From contig CADCFA010000005.1 of NCBI GenBank assembly GCA_902800595.1, forward strand, positions 22,625 to 86,624: a DNA stretch of 64,000 nucleotides, read 5' to 3'. Numbering within the stretch: position 1 is the first letter of the stretch; each line of letters starts with the position of its first letter. A model generated the notes under the pieces. That model did no database searches, had not been told where the DNA came from, and saw only the letters and a program-made list of their open reading frames with translations. Source of the DNA: an uncultured Prevotellaceae bacterium (GTDB lineage: Bacteria > Bacteroidota > Bacteroidia > Bacteroidales > Bacteroidaceae). A program made the position numbers and the translations under genes. This document shows positions 52,764-61,653 of the stretch, piece after piece.

Positions 52764-54245
52764 ATGAAGAAAATATTTTCAATCTTACATATCTCAGACC
52801 TACACAAGGATAAAAGCGCAGATTACAAGTATTTGTTGTCTTCGCTGGAGTCAGACCGAAGCAAATGGGAAACAGAGGGTATTCCAATGCCAGAATTCAT
52901 TGTTGTAAGTGGAGATTTGGTTCAAGGGGTCAAAGATTATAAATGTTCAAAAAAAGAGGCAGATGTTGAATTGTCAAGACAATATGACGAGACCGCAGAA
53001 TTCTTGATAGAGATTGTGAATAAGTTTCTAAGTGGCAAACGCGAAAGAATTATTATTGTACCAGGCAACCATGATGTCAATCGGAATGCTTCTTATCGGA
53101 GCATGGATGAGTTGGATAAGGAAAAGAACATAGAAATTGCCAAGAGTCTTTCTAATTCGGGATGGGATTCTGAGATTTACAGATGGTCGTGGGAAACATG
53201 TTGCTTTTCACAGATTGTCAGGCCGGATGCTTATGGAGAGCGTTTTGACGCTTACAAACAATTTATTGAGTCTTTTTACCAAGACTATCGCCACTTGAAT
53301 GATTATGAAAAAGAGGCATTAATTGAAGACTTCCCATCGTATAATGTGACTTTTGTAGGATACAATAGTTGTTGTGGTATAGATCATCTTAATACTATAG
53401 GACGTATTAGCAATGATGCTTTACATTACCGCCATCAGGACCTACAGGAATATTACGACCATGGTCGACTTATTATAGGAGTGTGGCATCATCACGTATA
53501 TGGTTCACCTTATTCTCCAAACTTTATGGATAAGGGAGTACTGCCGCACATCCACGAGAATCATGTAAAAGTGTCATTGTTCGGTCACCAGCATTATGCG
53601 GAGGTGGCAGATGAGTATGTAAATTTTGAGAGTAAGCTCAATGACTCAGATGAGAGTATGCTGCTGATTAGTTCTGGAACCTTGTTTGGAACCAAAAAAC
53701 AAATGCAGCCAGGTATTCGACGTCAGTATAATATTATTGAAGTACAAATGGATAATGGATGCGCCAATCTTAGAATTCATACTCGCGAAGACAAACTGGG
53801 TGACACACCATACCCAATATGGAAGAAACATCTTGTACAGCCTAATAACTATATTGAGCACGCTGTTTATTTCAAACATGTAAATTCATTGGAAAAAGCA
53901 TATGAGATAGATAAGCTAACACGCGAAAAAGGAAATTTCAAAGAAGGTATATCATTACTTTTAGCCGACATGCCAGCAGAAGACGACAATCAAGGAGTAG
54001 AACTATACAATTCACTGATTGATACATATCTGCAACAATTGAATCTGACTATAGATTTCCAATTCATTATTCAGACTTTCAGCTCACCTAATAACTCTTT
54101 ACAAAGAGGCTATCTTTTGCAAGCGTTGATAAATGATAAACAATATGACCGGGCAAATGCACTGGCAGAAACAATCAAGGAGCCACTGCCTATCGAACAG
54201 CAGGCTATAGATAAACTGAAAAGCATAATGAGATGGCACAGATAG
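52764..54245 (+). CDS. Calcineurin-like metallophosphoesterase, candidate defence protein
   Basis: 493 residues. All metal-binding motifs are in order: SDLH (11-14), GDLVQG (50-55), GNHDVN (101-106), WHHH (241-244) and FGHQHYAEV (273-281). A C-terminal extension of about 180 residues with helical repeat-like segments follows the catalytic domain. It could cleave a nucleotide signal, nucleic acid or phosphoprotein. It overlaps the Hsp90-like ATPase gene by 13 nt, so the two form one module. AT-rich, flanked by an intron remnant, hence probably acquired. Confidence 0.85.
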   Translation: MKKIFSILHISDLHKDKSADYKYLLSSLESDRSKWETEGIPMPEFIVVSGDLVQGVKDYKCSKKEADVELSRQYDETAEFLIEIVNKFLSGKRERIIIVPGNHDVNRNASYRSMDELDKEKNIEIAKSLSNSGWDSEIYRWSWETCCFSQIVRPDAYGERFDAYKQFIESFYQDYRHLNDYEKEALIEDFPSYNVTFVGYNSCCGIDHLNTIGRISNDALHYRHQDLQEYYDHGRLIIGVWHHHVYGSPYSPNFMDKGVLPHIHENHVKVSLFGHQHYAEVADEYVNFESKLNDSDESMLLISSGTLFGTKKQMQPGIRRQYNIIEVQMDNGCANLRIHTREDKLGDTPYPIWKKHLVQPNNYIEHAVYFKHVNSLEKAYEIDKLTREKGNFKEGISLLLADMPAEDDNQGVELYNSLIDTYLQQLNLTIDFQFIIQTFSSPNNSLQRGYLLQALINDKQYDRANALAETIKEPLPIEQQAIDKLKSIMRWHR

Positions 54246-56551
54246 GAATTAAGTTTGAAACTAGTTCGATGCTGAACATGCTCAGCAATTCATTGTATGA
54301 TACCCCATTAGTTTTTCTTCGTGAAAATCTTCAAAATGCATATGATGCAGTGTTGTTGCGAAAGCATCAGGATACTACTTATCATGATTGGCGAATAGAA
54401 ATCAATGTTACCAATTTAACTATTACAATTGTCGACAATGGCATTGGAATGAATGAGAAAGAAATTGGTGACAACTACTGGACTGCCGGGAAAAGCGGCA
54501 AGAATACCCCTGAGGCAAAGGCTGCCGGGGTAGTTGGCACTTTTGGAATAGGGGCACTTGCTAATTTTGGTGTATGTCAATCTTTGGAAATATATTCAAA
54601 AAGATTTGACGAAGCAGACGCCATATACTGTAGAGCTATCAAAGATAAGTATAATGAGATAACAGTTGAAAAATACGAGGGCAACCTGCCCAAAGGTACC
54701 AAGATTGTAGCCACTCTTCAACCAGATAAGACAATAAGCGCCACAACAGCTCTTAACTATGTTACGCCTTATGTGGAGTATCTTGCAATCCCTGTGTATT
54801 TCAATGGCACTCTTATTAGCCAAAAGACGTATGCGCCAAATGGCGCTATGAACATCAAGAGCGCAAGAAGTGTAGTCAATGGTATCAGCATTTCTTATCA
54901 ATATAGTCTCTCCATTCTGCGACAAGGTAATGTCGGAGTAAGGATATATGCTAAGGACATTAAATACAGTAATGAGAGTTGGCAAGGTGATGTCCTGCTT
55001 GACACTACAAAGTCAGAGCTATTTGCACTCAGAAGCGGTTTTGGACTATCAGGTATGCCAATAAGTTCAACATTTAAGTTGGGAGGGTTGGTTAATCTAT
55101 CTATGCTGGTGCCAACAGCTGGTCGAGAGGCTATTAATCAGGTCTGTATCAGTAAGGTGCAGAGGCTGATTTCAGATATAGAGCGTATAATAGCAAGCGA
55201 AGTGGCCATGCAAGACATCTGTGATGCATATACTAATTTTATCGGTTATGTTAATGCACATTATACCCATCAACTAGCTCGCAATATCACTATTCAGTTA
55301 TATGGTGGAGCACCAAACGAACGAATTAAATTGGGGCAAGTAATGGATGCCCCTCAGAATTTTCAATTTTATGATGGAACAAACCCATCATATCTATCCT
55401 CGTTTAATGGCAGCGATTTTAGTATTATCATAGTTTCTCGTGAATATCCCCGTCGCGAAGTGCAGCGTCGATGCCTTCATGCCCTTAGCATCAAACAACT
55501 TGTAGAGAAGATAGAGGTGAAGAAAGACTACGAATATCGCGAACTTCCAGAAGGATCATTTTCACTTATAATGGCTTTGCAACGAGTGCTTGAAAAAGAT
55601 TATTTCATACCCAATAATGCCGTTTATTTCAGTGATATCACTCTTGGTGCGAAAATAGTGGTGGAAAAAAGAAGTGATGGCAAGGTCTGTGTACATATTG
55701 CCAAGGATAGTACCGAGTTAAAGTCTCTACTTGACATATATCACCAAAGCTATTCAGTTTTTGAGTCAATGGTGAAGAACTATGTGCTCAGTTATATATA
55801 TCAGCAAATAATACCTTATATACCATCAAGTTCTAAAGAAGGTATTGAGCAGGTATGCAATATGTTAAAGCAGAACCAAGAGAGTTTTGAGATAGGAATA
55901 GAAGACTATTCGTTTATTGACAAGTCTTATGATCTATATAAGGAAAGGAAAATCTCAGCAGATGAGTTGGCAGATAGGATTAATCGCAACGCTAAGGTGT
56001 CGAAACAGCAGATAACCCAAAATAATGTTGCAAACGTGAACTCTGTTTTACAGACAACAGATACTCCGCTACAAGAGACGACAGATCAGACAATAATAGA
56101 GCAACATCCATCGAACAAGTTAGAACCCCTACCTTCTATCATGCGACAGAACATATCTACAGAAGCGAAGTTGCTTGAAACAGAAGAGGATAGTCCGTTG
56201 CTACATGGCTATAAGCGTTTTGTTGCGGTAACCCCCAACATGTACGACCAGAATCTTTATTTCTTTTTTAATCCACATACGACGAGGGTTCTTTGGAGTA
56301 TGCATCGAATCATATATATATTCTCTTTGCGTAATGGTTCTTATACTTTGTATTATGACATGGAACTAAAGAAGCACATCGCCGCTGAACTGACAGGAGG
56401 TGAGGAGTTGTTTACAACAACCATCATTACAAAGAACAAGATTTTCATTCCGATACCTTCTCCACTATATGATTACTTTACGGTTGATGGAGAACCTTTA
56501 AAGTTCAACATCCGTTTTAATGGGGTAGAAGGAAAAGAAGATGAAAAATAA
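54233..56551 (+). CDS. Hsp90-like (GHKL) ATPase, partner of the metallophosphoesterase
   Basis: 772 residues. The N-terminal GHKL ATP site is complete: RENLQNAYDA (30-39, N box), IVDNGIGM (66-73) and GTFGIGALANFG (102-113). An Hsp90-like middle region seems to follow to about 330, then a long region without recognised motifs and a C-terminal beta-rich part. It is not HtpG: the C-terminal two thirds differ. ATP-driven sensing or clamping that controls the upstream phosphoesterase is a reasonable guess. I do not recognise a named defence system with this pair. Confidence 0.82.
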   Translation: MAQIGIKFETSSMLNMLSNSLYDTPLVFLRENLQNAYDAVLLRKHQDTTYHDWRIEINVTNLTITIVDNGIGMNEKEIGDNYWTAGKSGKNTPEAKAAGVVGTFGIGALANFGVCQSLEIYSKRFDEADAIYCRAIKDKYNEITVEKYEGNLPKGTKIVATLQPDKTISATTALNYVTPYVEYLAIPVYFNGTLISQKTYAPNGAMNIKSARSVVNGISISYQYSLSILRQGNVGVRIYAKDIKYSNESWQGDVLLDTTKSELFALRSGFGLSGMPISSTFKLGGLVNLSMLVPTAGREAINQVCISKVQRLISDIERIIASEVAMQDICDAYTNFIGYVNAHYTHQLARNITIQLYGGAPNERIKLGQVMDAPQNFQFYDGTNPSYLSSFNGSDFSIIIVSREYPRREVQRRCLHALSIKQLVEKIEVKKDYEYRELPEGSFSLIMALQRVLEKDYFIPNNAVYFSDITLGAKIVVEKRSDGKVCVHIAKDSTELKSLLDIYHQSYSVFESMVKNYVLSYIYQQIIPYIPSSSKEGIEQVCNMLKQNQESFEIGIEDYSFIDKSYDLYKERKISADELADRINRNAKVSKQQITQNNVANVNSVLQTTDTPLQETTDQTIIEQHPSNKLEPLPSIMRQNISTEAKLLETEEDSPLLHGYKRFVAVTPNMYDQNLYFFFNPHTTRVLWSMHRIIYIFSLRNGSYTLYYDMELKKHIAAELTGGEELFTTTIITKNKIFIPIPSPLYDYFTVDGEPLKFNIRFNGVEGKEDEK

Positions 56552-56901
56552 AGCCGTGTGATGTATGAATTTTGGCCTTGCTGAGGAGTATCTTTTAGGG
56601 TGTCTTGGAGTACTTTTAGGGGGTAAAAGACCAACCAGAAAAGGGTAAAAGTTACTCGGCGACATGATAAAGGTTCATTATTGCCCTTCAGAAAATGTTT
56701 TTGCGATTTTTAGAGGTTTTTCCATAGGAAGTTGACGCATAATTATTCATAGGACTTATGCAAGATTCTAGGAAAAAAATGGCATTGCCCGAGGAAATGT
56801 AAGGATTTATATTAAACAATTAACATTTGCTAGAGTAATGAAGATGCAAGGATGGAAACTGTTTCCTGTTTCAATTATTGATAATGTATAAATATTCATA
56901 T
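56552..56901. other. Intergenic region between ATPase and glycan operon
   Basis: 350 bp without a credible gene. It begins with AGCCGTGTGATG, identical to 12 nt of the domain V at 52582. Two near-repeats GAGTATCTTTTAGGG / GAGTACTTTTAGGG follow (56585-56619). No clear TAnnTTTG box precedes the glycan operon. Confidence 0.5.
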
Positions 56902-58017
56902 ATGAAAATATTTGGTATAGTAAGTTGCAATACACATGTGAATTTCACAAATTACGGTTCAGCCCTTCAGTCGTGGGCCTTATGCCGTAGTGTGGAAAAC
57001 TTGGGCTATGTTGCTAAGTTGGTAGACTATTGTCCTCCCATGATGGAAGATAGAGACGTCTTAAATCCTTTAAAGCACATGTGGGATACTGATGAAGACT
57101 CTCGCCGAAATCTGGAACTCACAATGCCCGCATTGAGAGTGAACTTCCACAAGTTTGACAACTTCTATAACCGTCGTTTCCAGAAAACAAAGAAAAGTTA
57201 TACGAGCAGAGACTTCAATGATATAGTTGACGATGAAGCAATTGACGGGTTCGTGTGTGGTAGTGACACTATATTCTGCATTGATGAATGGAACGGCTTT
57301 GAAGATGCTTATTTCGCAGAATATCCCTGCATGAAGAATGGATATGCTGTTTCTTATGCAGCGAGTTTTGGAGATGCCCATTTTGATGAACACACATACG
57401 AAGTGCTTAAGCAACGCTTGAACAACTTCAAAGCCCTTGGTATTAGGGAAAACAAGATGATTCCTTTCATCCAAGAGAATACAAAGATTCCTGCATTCCG
57501 TACTATTGATCCAACGCTTTTATTAAAGGCAGACGATTACAAAGAGATAACTGCTCCTAAAATGGAGAACGAAAAGTATCTTCTACTCTATGCTCGCCGC
57601 TATAACAAAAAGATGTTTGACTTTGCTGACAAACTTGCTGAACAAAACGGCTGGAAGGTAATAGATATTAGTTTACGCGCAGAGAATGCAGGTAAGCACA
57701 GGATGGCTTACGATGCAGGTGTCGAAGAATTCCTATCGTTGGTAAAGCATAGTGAGTATGTGGTGACTAACTCATTCCATGCAATAATCTTTGCAACTCA
57801 GTTCTGCCGGCCGTTTGTGGCATTCTCTCGCGATTATGGTGATTCTAAAATAGCAGAGCTGTTGTCTCTTTTTGATTTATCAGACAGGCTTCTGGTGAAT
57901 GTTGATGAAGAGTTGACAGATTCAATAGATTTTGATGCTGTTCAAGAGCGTTTAACTCCTTATAGAGTTGACTCAATTAACTTCCTTAAGAAAGAACTTG
58001 ATGGTATCAGTTTATGA
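56902..58017 (+). CDS. Polysaccharide pyruvyl transferase family protein
   Basis: 371 residues from ATG 56902. NYGSALQSWALCRSVENLGY at the N-terminus and VTNSFHAIIFATQFCRPFVAF near 295 are the family's conserved blocks. These enzymes add a pyruvate ketal from phosphoenolpyruvate to a sugar of a surface polysaccharide. It overlaps the iron-sulfur protein gene by 4 nt, a common pairing in exopolysaccharide loci. Confidence 0.88.
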   Translation: MKIFGIVSCNTHVNFTNYGSALQSWALCRSVENLGYVAKLVDYCPPMMEDRDVLNPLKHMWDTDEDSRRNLELTMPALRVNFHKFDNFYNRRFQKTKKSYTSRDFNDIVDDEAIDGFVCGSDTIFCIDEWNGFEDAYFAEYPCMKNGYAVSYAASFGDAHFDEHTYEVLKQRLNNFKALGIRENKMIPFIQENTKIPAFRTIDPTLLLKADDYKEITAPKMENEKYLLLYARRYNKKMFDFADKLAEQNGWKVIDISLRAENAGKHRMAYDAGVEEFLSLVKHSEYVVTNSFHAIIFATQFCRPFVAFSRDYGDSKIAELLSLFDLSDRLLVNVDEELTDSIDFDAVQERLTPYRVDSINFLKKELDGISL

Positions 58018-59225
58018 ATATCTATTTGGACGATAATAACAAGTCTCATTGTTTAGGATGTGAAGCTTGCACCCAAGTGTGTGGCAAAGCAGCAATAACG
58101 ATGGAGGAAGACAAGGATGGTTTCCGCTATCCTCTGATTGACACATCCAAATGTGTGGATTGTGGGATGTGTCGGAAAGTGTGTCCTTATGATAATATGC
58201 CACAGCGATATGGTGAGAATAAGTACGTTTTTGGTGGTTATTCTCTTGATAAGGACATTAGATTTGAGAGCACATCAGGCGGAGCGTTTTCTGAAATAGC
58301 AAATGCCTATTGTGATGAGAATTATGTCATTTTTGGAGCAGAAGCTGATGGACTAGAAGTCTTTCATAATTATATAACAGATAAGCGCGAACTTGGAAGA
58401 TTTCGTAAGTCTAAATATTCTCAAAGTAAGATAGGAACTGCTTACAAAGATGCTAAACGATTTCTGAAAGAAGGTAAGAAAGTTCTATTTTCGGGTACCC
58501 CTTGTCAGATCGCGGGACTGAAGGCATATTTAGGTAATACAAATCAGGAAAAGTTACTTACTATAGAAGTGGTATGTGAAGGTGTACCCAGCCCTCTCTA
58601 TGTAAGGAAACTGGATAAGTATGTTCAGACTAAATATGGGGCAAAGATAAAGTCTCTTGATTATCGTTACACGGGTAAGTCATTGTTCTCCAAGGGATTG
58701 TGGGACTTCGAACAAATACTGATAACAACTGAGGATATGAAGACAGAACTAATAAAAGACAGATGGTTCAATCCTTTCTGGTCAATATGGCTTAAGCATT
58801 TAATGAGTCGCCCCTCTTGTTACGAATGTCCTTTTACTAATCGAGAAAGAGTTGCAGATATTACATTAGGTGACCTGTGGGGAGTTCATATTTATTGTCC
58901 TGAATTATACGGTCATAACGGTGGGACTTCACTTGTCATTGGAAATACAGAAAAAGGTAAATCCGTCATTACTGAAGCGACCATGAATATGTATGGCCAT
59001 GAACTCAAGTTTGAAGATGCTTTAAAATATCAGGGCCCTATGAGGAAGCATATCCCAGACAACCCACTCAGAGAAGAGTTTATGGTTGATCTGCGAAGTG
59101 ACATGGGATATAAACAGATTACTAAGAAATGGGCAGATAGGCCTTCAATAAAGCTTCTGTTCCAGAAATATATTTGGGGTAACAGACAGAAAGTATTTGT
59201 CTGGAACCTGTTTAACAAGAAATAA
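58014..59225 (+). CDS. FrhB-type iron-sulfur oxidoreductase (F420 hydrogenase beta-like)
   Basis: 403 residues. Two 4Fe-4S ferredoxin motifs lie at the N-terminus (CLGCEACTQVCGKA and CVDCGMCRKVCP). The FrhB N and C domains follow (STSGGAFSEIA, FSGTPCQIAGLKAYLG, DITLGDLWG). In glycan loci such proteins pair with pyruvyl transferases, but their reaction is not established. Confidence 0.88.
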   Translation: MNIYLDDNNKSHCLGCEACTQVCGKAAITMEEDKDGFRYPLIDTSKCVDCGMCRKVCPYDNMPQRYGENKYVFGGYSLDKDIRFESTSGGAFSEIANAYCDENYVIFGAEADGLEVFHNYITDKRELGRFRKSKYSQSKIGTAYKDAKRFLKEGKKVLFSGTPCQIAGLKAYLGNTNQEKLLTIEVVCEGVPSPLYVRKLDKYVQTKYGAKIKSLDYRYTGKSLFSKGLWDFEQILITTEDMKTELIKDRWFNPFWSIWLKHLMSRPSCYECPFTNRERVADITLGDLWGVHIYCPELYGHNGGTSLVIGNTEKGKSVITEATMNMYGHELKFEDALKYQGPMRKHIPDNPLREEFMVDLRSDMGYKQITKKWADRPSIKLLFQKYIWGNRQKVFVWNLFNKK

Positions 59226-59239
59226 ACAAGGAAACAAAT

Positions 59240-60298
59240 ATGTACTATTTAGATTCAAAGATTGAAAACCTGTATCGTATTTTCGATCAGAACGAGCGTA
59301 AAGATTATTTGCGTCTTGACCTGAACGAGAATCCGAGTGGTCTTCCTCAAGAGTTTATTAACGATGTCCTGAAGGAGGTTGATTCCCGTTTTGTTGGTCA
59401 GTACCCAGAGACACTCCATTTTACAGAAGTATTAGCTAATCATCTCGGTACAGACATATCTCATATATGTTTGGTGAATGGCTCTGCAGAGGGTATTCGT
59501 TATATTATTCAGGCTTTCACATCTTCTGAAGGAAAAGTTGTAGGTGTTGTGCCCAGTTACTTTATGTTTCAAGTTTATTCAGAGATGTATGGGCGTAACT
59601 TTGTCAAGGTTCCTTATAATGAGGATTTGACAATGGATGTGGAAAACATCATTGCTGCTTTGACAGATGATACCCAGTTGCTCATTCTTCTCAACCCGAA
59701 CAATCCTATGGGTAATGTCTATTCAGAGGAGGAGTTCGCTCGTATTATGAAGGCTGCAAATGAAAAGCAGATTACAGTTTTGATAGATGAGGCTTATCAC
59801 TACTTCTATCCTGGTACATTCATTAAATACGCACTGAATCACGAACATATATTTGTGACACGAACCTTTTCCAAACTTTTCTCTTTAGCTGGTTGTCGTT
59901 TAGGCTATGTGGCAGGCTGGCCGGAGGGTGTAAAAATGGTACAAAAGCTGTGCACACCTCATAATACCAATGCTTTTGCCATGCTATTTGCAGAGAAGAT
60001 TCTTGAAGCCCCAGGTGTTCTTCAGGAGCTGATTGACAAGTTCAATGAAGGTCGTAAATATCTCATTGATGAACTTGATGCCAATGGCTATGCCCATAAG
60101 GGTGATGCAGGTAACTTCATTTTTATCAAAACTAAGACGGATGCTGAGATAATTGTGGCAAGAATGAAAGCAGAAAAGAGAATACTCATAAAGTCGTATC
60201 CTAATGTGGGAGATTTTGGGACCTGCTTACGTGTTTCCATAGGTGAAAGGAAATGCATGGAGCAATTTGTAAAAGCATTGCTCGAATTAGACAAATAG
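59240..60298 (+). CDS. PLP-dependent aminotransferase/decarboxylase of the HisC/CobD type
   Basis: 352 residues. LRLDLNENPSGLP at 25-37, LNPNNPMGN at 151-159, DEAYHYF at 183-189 and TRTFSKLFSLAGCRLGY with the PLP lysine at K212 define the class I/II fold of the histidinol-phosphate aminotransferase group. The same fold includes threonine- and serine-phosphate decarboxylases. There are no histidine genes nearby; the next genes handle a CDP-activated small molecule, so decarboxylation or transamination of a phosphorylated amino acid is a plausible role. Confidence 0.82.
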   Translation: MYYLDSKIENLYRIFDQNERKDYLRLDLNENPSGLPQEFINDVLKEVDSRFVGQYPETLHFTEVLANHLGTDISHICLVNGSAEGIRYIIQAFTSSEGKVVGVVPSYFMFQVYSEMYGRNFVKVPYNEDLTMDVENIIAALTDDTQLLILLNPNNPMGNVYSEEEFARIMKAANEKQITVLIDEAYHYFYPGTFIKYALNHEHIFVTRTFSKLFSLAGCRLGYVAGWPEGVKMVQKLCTPHNTNAFAMLFAEKILEAPGVLQELIDKFNEGRKYLIDELDANGYAHKGDAGNFIFIKTKTDAEIIVARMKAEKRILIKSYPNVGDFGTCLRVSIGERKCMEQFVKALLELDK

Positions 60299-60305
60299 TT
60301 CAGCC

Positions 60306-61652
60306 ATGGTAAAAGTCATCACTTACGGTACATATGACCTGTTCCATTATGGGCATCAACGACTTCTCGAACGAGCGAAGGCTCTTGGAGACTATTTGAT
60401 TGTGGGGGTTACCTCTGATAGCTTCGATTTAACAAGAGGCAAGATAAATGCGCAACAATCTTTGATGGAGCGCATAGAATCAGTTAGGGCGACTGGTCTT
60501 GCTGATGAGATCATCGTTGAAGAATATGAGGGCCAGAAGATTGATGATATCAAACGCTATGGCGTTGACATTTTCACCGTTGGATCAGATTGGAAAGGGA
60601 AGTTCGACTATCTGAATGATTTTTGTAAGGTTGTATATTTAGATCGTACAGAGGGAGTCTCCAGTTCGGAAATACGAGCCGAAGAACGTGAGTTGAGGAT
60701 AGGGCTCGTCGGTAATTCTAATTTAATAAATAAGTCTGAGATAGAATCACATTATGTAAATGGTGTAAGTATTAGTGGAATATGTACAGCTGATGATTTG
60801 GATCTGTCTGATGATATAAAGAGGAATTATATGATTACAGACAATTTGGATAAATTGCTTGAATCATCAAACGCTGTGTATATAGTTTCACATCCCAAGA
60901 AACATTATGAACATGTGAAAAAGGCATTATTGGCTGGTAAGCATGTACTCTGTGAATCTCCGGTAACGACTAATGTTAAGGAATATGAAGAATTGAAAGT
61001 ACTCGCTTCTGAACGTAATTTGCAGCTGGTGGATTCTATTAAAACAGCCTATTCAACTGCTTATAACCGTATGCTTGTTTTAGCAAAAAGTGGAAAAATT
61101 GGAGATATTGTATCTGTTGATGCTGTATGCACCAGTCTTTCAGATTTGGAAATGAAAACGAAGAGAGGTACAAGTTTGGATGAAGTATGGAATAGTATAT
61201 GCGCCTGGGGGCCAACAGCAATGTTGCCAATATTCCAGTTGTTAGGTACAGAATATGTTAGTAAACAGATTACATCACATCTAATAGCGCCAGATTTTGA
61301 CGCCTTCACCAAAATAGCTTTCGTATATCCACAAGCAGTAGCCTCCTTGAAGGTTGGTAAAGGGGTAAAATCTGAGGGTGAATTAGTTATATCAGGAACC
61401 AAAGGTTATATTTATGTTCCCGCTCCTTGGTGGAAAACCGATTACTTTGAAATCCGTCGTGAAGATTACACTCAAAACAATCGCTATTTTTACCAACTTG
61501 ACGGAGAAGGAATACGCTATGAATTGGTTTCTTTTTTAAAAACTATTCAAGAAAGTAGAAAGAGTTTTTCGTTCATTGATGATAAAGTGTCAAGGACATT
61601 TGTGAGTGTAATCAATGATTTTTATAACAAGAAAGATTTTATAGCAATTTAA
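60306..61652 (+). CDS. Fusion: TagD-like cytidylyltransferase + Gfo/Idh/MocA-like domain
   Basis: 448 residues. Residues 1-128 are a complete cytidylyltransferase (GTYDLFHYGHQRL with HxxH at 14-17, RTEGVSSSEIR at 114-124), the type that makes CDP-glycerol, CDP-ethanolamine or CDP-ribitol. Residues 130-448 resemble Gfo/Idh/MocA oxidoreductases (GKHVLCESPVTTNVKEYEEL, GELVISGTKGYIYVPAPWW). The usual EKP motif reads ESP (217-219), so the catalytic lysine is absent, and the Rossmann glycine motif (GLVGNSNL) is poor. It sits 7 nt after the PLP enzyme and 1 nt before licD. Confidence 0.85.
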   Translation: MVKVITYGTYDLFHYGHQRLLERAKALGDYLIVGVTSDSFDLTRGKINAQQSLMERIESVRATGLADEIIVEEYEGQKIDDIKRYGVDIFTVGSDWKGKFDYLNDFCKVVYLDRTEGVSSSEIRAEERELRIGLVGNSNLINKSEIESHYVNGVSISGICTADDLDLSDDIKRNYMITDNLDKLLESSNAVYIVSHPKKHYEHVKKALLAGKHVLCESPVTTNVKEYEELKVLASERNLQLVDSIKTAYSTAYNRMLVLAKSGKIGDIVSVDAVCTSLSDLEMKTKRGTSLDEVWNSICAWGPTAMLPIFQLLGTEYVSKQITSHLIAPDFDAFTKIAFVYPQAVASLKVGKGVKSEGELVISGTKGYIYVPAPWWKTDYFEIRREDYTQNNRYFYQLDGEGIRYELVSFLKTIQESRKSFSFIDDKVSRTFVSVINDFYNKKDFIAI

Positions 61653-61653
61653 G

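Noticed and set aside
56838-56889. 17-codon frame before the pyruvyl transferase gene as a leader peptide
   Set aside because: No codon bias for a regulatory amino acid and no terminator/antiterminator pair was found.
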